64,000 nucleotides of DNA, taken from positions 97,771,345-97,835,344 of the forward strand of contig CP136061.1 of the NCBI GenBank assembly GCA_032622095.1, read 5' to 3'. The notes beneath the pieces were generated by a model. The model made no database searches, was not told the DNA's origin, and saw nothing but the letters and a program-made list of their open reading frames with translations. Positions 42,501-48,500 of the stretch are shown here, in pieces. The stretch's first letter is position 1. Each line of letters begins with the position of its first letter. The translations under genes and the position numbers were made by a program. Source of the DNA: Siphonodentalium dalli (Eukaryota > Mollusca > Scaphopoda > Gadilida > Siphonodentaliidae).

Positions 42501-45500
42501 ATCCGAAAGGAAATGTTCAGATAGTAAGTTTAACCCTTTCTATACTAAAGCATCATTGATGAGTAGTTATCCCATAGGAATGTTCAGATAGTAAGTTTAA
42601 ACATTTCTGTAATAAAGCATCATTGACGAGTAGTTATCCCATAATAAATGTTCATACAATAAGTTTAAACCTTTCTGTATTAAAGCATCATTGATGAGTG
42701 GTTATACCATAGGAAATGTTCAGATAGTAAGTGTAACCCCTCCTATACTAAAGCATCATTGATGAGTAGTTATCCCATATGAAATGTTCAGATAATAAGT
42801 TTAACCCTTTCTATACTAAAGCATCAATGCTGAGTAGTTATCCCATATGAACTGTTCAGATAGTAAGTTTAACCCTTTCTATACTAATTCATCATTGACG
42901 AGTATTTATCCCATATGAACTGTTCAGATAAGTTTAACCTTTTCTATACTAAAGCATCATTGATGAGTAGTTATCCCATAGGAAATGTTCACATAGTAAG
43001 TTTAACCCTTTCTACACTAAAGCATGATTGATGAAGTTATCCCATTTGAAATGTTCATATAGTAAGTTTAACCCTTTCTATACTAAAGCATCAATGCTGA
43101 GTAGTTATCCCATAGGAAATGTTCAGATAATAAGTTTAACCCTTTCTATACTAAAGCATCATTGACGAGTATTTATGCCATAGGAAATGTTCAGATAAGT
43201 TTAATCCTTTCTATACTAAAGCATCATTGACGAGTGTTTATCCCATAGGAAATGTTTAGATAAGTTTAACCATTTCTATACTAAAGCATCATTGATGAGT
43301 AGTTATCCCATAGGAACTGTTCAGATAGTACGTTTAACCATCTCTGTACTAAAGCATAATTGACGAGTATTTATCCCATATGAAATGTTTAGATAAGTTT
43401 AACCATTTCTATACTAAAGCATCATTGATGAGTAGTTATCCCATAGGAACTGTTCAGATAGTAAGTTTAACCCTCTCTGTACTAAAGCATAATTGATGAG
43501 TAGTAATCCCATAGGAAATGTTCAGATAGTAAGTTAACCTTTTATATACTAAAGCATCATTGATGAGTAGTAATCCCATATGAAATGTTCAGATAATAAG
43601 TTTAACCCTGTTTATACTAAAGCATCAATGCTGAGTTCGACTCGGTTGAACATAAACTCCAAGCCGACAATGTCACACTGTGTTACCGTTGTTGTCTTGC
43701 AATAGTCATATAAAACTGTAATAGTTATAGCGAGCTACATGTATTATGTTATAAACTGGAGTTGTCACACCTGCTAACTGAGATGATACCTCATATTATT
43801 CAACCAAACTGTCTTTGATCGATCTGGACCTTAAACTACCTGTGCAACTGTCTGGAAAATCACATGTTTAACTATCCACTGTAAGTGCATGTATACTATA
43901 CATATGGAGCCACAGACTCGGAATGAGTGTTCATTGTTTCAAATATGCTTGCTTCAATGAGCGTGAACAAATTCTCATTTCTTATCGAAATGGACATGTA
44001 TCGATTGGAATAGCACATCGAGATGTCCCTCAACTCAGATCAAGCTTGACAATATGTCCCGATTGACGCCCAGGTTCGGGTTCATTGACCACATTGTGAT
44101 GGTTACAGTTATGCCCTGTGCCAACGCATTCTCTTATATATGCGAGTCGACCATAGGTCGCCTCACATATATATATAAGAGAATGCATTGGCCTATAAAA
44201 AATTACCATTTTTTCTTACATTCTTTAACAATTTTATAATGTTTTCTTACATTTTTTTTACATTTTTTATAATATTTTTCTACATTCTTTGACAATTTTA
44301 TCATTTTTAATATGTGTTAAGCCAATGCATTCTCTTATGTATGCGAGGCGACCTATGGTCGACTCGCATATATAAGAGAATGCATTGGCACATGGCCGTT
44401 CTGTTGGGTAAAGGGTTAATGCCAATTAAGATATGAAATGGCTATGTTACTATTGGAATGGCGCCAACTTCGTCTAGCTCAGACTGCGACCTTATCCACG
44501 ATCTAACCACCTCAGCTAGGGAACACCGTTAAGAAGGAAGCCATTTCACCTGAGAATTGGGAAGGGTGTCAGTCTGAACAATCATGGGTTCGAATATTGA
44601 CACAATTGTGTTTGAATAACACAACCCAAATCTAATATATATTGCGATATCGACTCACAATTGAGGCACGGACTCCAGTATGAGTGGTCACTTCAGTGAG
44701 CGTGAACATATGCTCATTTATATTCTATTCAATGCACTTCCTCCGAAATTGTATATGTGACCATACGATTACCAGTACTGGCATATATATAGTGGTCACT
44801 TCCTTGGGTGTGGACTTAAATATGTTCATTTCTTATGGAAATGGCGGTCATGTATCGATCGAAATTGCACATTGAGATGTCCCTCAACTCAGATCAAGTT
44901 TGGTTCCGATTTTCGCCCATATCAGGCTTTGAATAGAATCAATAGCCTGATCCAGTAACAAGTACGTGTAACTTGCAACGTGTGTTAACAATAGCCCGGT
45001 TGCGAGCTCTAAGTTCCAGTTCAAACGGCTAATACCAAGCTGTAAATTTGGCTAAAACGTTAAACGCTAATTTCGTGGTTCCAATTAATAGTCGGTGACT
45101 TACAGTTCGCGATGGATAGATAGTTGCATTTTGAACGTGGATGCCGGTTTCTCTAGACGTAAAGCAACGTACGTGTCATTGAGATACGTACGTATTATTT
45201 ACATATTTAGGAATACTTTTCAGAAGAAATGGATCTCTCATTGACATGAAGCGCTATGTTACAAACAAAGGACTAAGTGTTATGTATGAAGTATTTAAAA
45301 TCGGTTGTAAAGACAAGCTTTCTATACAAGCACATTTTTTAACTACTTGACACCATGGTCATCCCCGTCTTTATATACGGCTGCGAGACTTTGTGTACGG
45401 GCAACAACTCAATAGTAAAGGCGCATATGTTCACCTTAAAATATTGTAAGATCATATATATGGTGGACGTGAGATCATAAACACCAAGCTATATGTGACG

Positions 45501-48500
45501 TATGGAGATTGGAGAACTGTGTAAATTTCCTCTCCAAATGAGCATAGAATACTGAACTTCTGGATCAAACTATTAATTCCTTCTGCAAATAGACTAACCT
45601 CTCAAATGTATAAACTGCATGTTATCAGCTTGCATAATACTGAACTTACAGTATATAAACTATAGTGTGGATAATGTCTATTCAAAATAACATGCTTGAG
45701 AAATGTGGAATGTCATGTGTAGACGTATACGGTCATGTAAGCGTCACGTAGTACATTGTATAAGATACAATCATTAAGGCTGTAACATCCCGCGTGTAAT
45801 TTAAGCATTGATCGACCTCATCAATGGAGGCGTCAACTTTAAGGGGTATGTCAATAAACGTGTATATTTGGCGCCGTAAAATCAAGCGACTACCGCGAGA
45901 TATTCATTACTTACGGTGACTGGTGCACATATGGGTATTCCAGTATGGGTGAGCATTGGGACACTTGCATGATCCACCGGCACACGTAAGACCCTTCGAA
46001 CAACTGTCTGCCGGGTAGTGGAAGCAGCCAGAAAACGAGTGCATCCAGTATGCTGTTGGGAAAATAAGAAAAAATCACAGAACATTAGCAACATCACTCC
46101 CTTGCATAAACGACCATGCATACACCAGAGAAACGATTATTCATACAGTGACCCTTCCCACACACAAGTTTCAGTTTACAACTTGTTTCTGGAACTCCAC
46201 ATAAACAAACTATTGGCAAATATCCTACATCATTTCCTATAGTGCTGGACTTGGTAGCGATTCGCAAAGGGATTTACGATTTAAAAAACAATGTTTATTG
46301 TTCACCCTCCACGATGGGAGAGCCCCAGTATATACATAGAGGATCTACAACAAGTCCCCAGTTTATAACAGGATTTATAAAACTCCTCCAGTAAATTAGG
46401 TCTGGGCCGAGCCTATGGCGAGGTCCAGACCTAATTTACTTGACGAGTCCAGTAAAGTCCGCTATAATCTGGGGACGAGTTGTAGATTCTATTTATTATA
46501 TGATCAAAAACCTCGACAAACCATAATTAAGTCAACAAATGGGACGCGAAACAGACATCGACATGCGATGACCTTTCCGGTAACTATGCGTTGTTTGTCC
46601 GCGTAAAGAAATAGTCCCAGATTAATAAAGATTTGTTGGCGTGTTTAATTGCGTACATTTAATGACATAACTTTTCAAACTCTTCATTCATTATAGTTTG
46701 TTGAACAAATATTGGAAGACATAGTATTTGAGACGTAGCGTACGGAATGTAAACAAACGACAAACCGGAAGTCAAATGTCACCTGGCACTATTTCCTGTT
46801 ATTAAACGAACGTTTAGTATCACAATTTATAGAATGAGTTTATTGAATAGAATAAGGGTAGGATCATGTAATAAAATATAATACAACATGATAAACGAGA
46901 TGAAAGAGACGTGCATGAGATATGACTGATTACAGTGGAGGAGAAAGTTGGGGATATAGAACGAGAGGGAGTGAGAGAGAGAGAGAGAGAGAGTGAGAGA
47001 GCGAGAGAGAGAAGGGATGGAGAGATAAACTGGTAAGAACGTCACGAACTGGACGCTATAGAAACCATGGACCGCATGGGTCTAATATATGTAATCACAT
47101 TTATTGTTTTTGTTGTATCTGTTCACTGGCACACAACAGAAAATCTAAATTAAATATATATTAAATTATTAACTTTGATTTTAAGATAACTTATTAACCT
47201 GAACGTTTACAGAATACATCTTCGACTCAAATTAATTAGTTTTCTATATATTATCGATATTAGATCGTTGTTAACACGGATAGTTTATTGAAAATTGCGT
47301 ACAGTACCCCTTTAACAATATTTGCAAGAGTATGCATCTGCAACGATAGTCTTTAATTAGAGATGGAAGTGGCCAATATATATATGACTCCCAGTTCAAA
47401 GCGAAATTGGCAAAACGAGCCCAGTAAATTACATATTGTATGAACGTCTGACCTAGCCTTTGGCGATGTCCAGACCTAATTATTTTGCTGGACGTATTTG
47501 TATATTTCACTATAAAATGAGAACGAGTTTGTAGTTTTATATTTATTACTTAATCCAAAACATACGGTTTAAACGAGATAAAAATAAAATTTCCCACCTG
47601 CTATCTCGTTTAAACAAGATAAGTTATCTCGTTTAAACGAGATAAAAATAAAATTTCCCACCTGCTATCTCTTTAAACAAGATAAGTTATCTCGTTTAAA
47701 CGAGATACAAATAAAATTTCCCATCACTTATCTCGTTTAAACGAGATAAAAATAATATTTCCCATCTGCTATCTCGTTTAAACGAGATAGTTATCTCGTT
47801 TAAACGAGATAAAAATAAAATTTCCCATCTGCTATCTCGTTTAAACAAGATAAGTTATCTCGTTTAAACGAGATAAAAATAAAATTTCCCACCTGCTATC
47901 TCGTTTAAACAAGATAAGTTATCTCGTTTAAACGAGATAAAAATAAAATTTCCCATCACTTATCTCGTTTAAACGAGATAAAAATAATATTTCCCATCTG
48001 CTATCTCGTTTAAACGAGATAGTTATCTCGTTTAAACGAGATAAAAATAAAATTTCCCATCTGCTATCTCGTTTAAACAAGATAAGTTATCTCGTTTAAA
48101 CGAGATAAAAATAAAATTTCCCACCTGCTATCTCGTTTAAACAAGATAAGTTATCTCGTTTAAACGAGATAAAAATAAAATTTCCCATCACTTATCTCGT
48201 TTAAACGAGATAAAAATAAAATTTCCCATGTCCTCATCCAGCCACCGTAAAAACACCATAAAACATACTTAAATAAATAAATGGGACGTGAAATTAACAC
48301 CATCTTCTATAGTGACCGCTATGACATTTCACGTGACTATGCATTGTTTGTAAATAAATAGTTCCATATAAATAAGAATATTTTTCTTGTATTCTTTAAC
48401 AATTTTATAATTTCACCCATACAGAGCCCCAGACAAACATGAGCAGACGACACTCTTATATATGCTTCTATATATGTGTGGGGCTCCCTGCAGGGTAATG

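Noticed and set aside
44580-44640. Second tRNA-like SINE head (box B-like GGGTTCGAATATTG)
   Set aside because: No matching box A at the right distance and no recognisable SINE body.
47562-48232. CRISPR-like array
   Set aside because: Regular palindromic repeats, but the spacers are themselves identical repeats and the setting is an animal intron; this is a satellite-like array.
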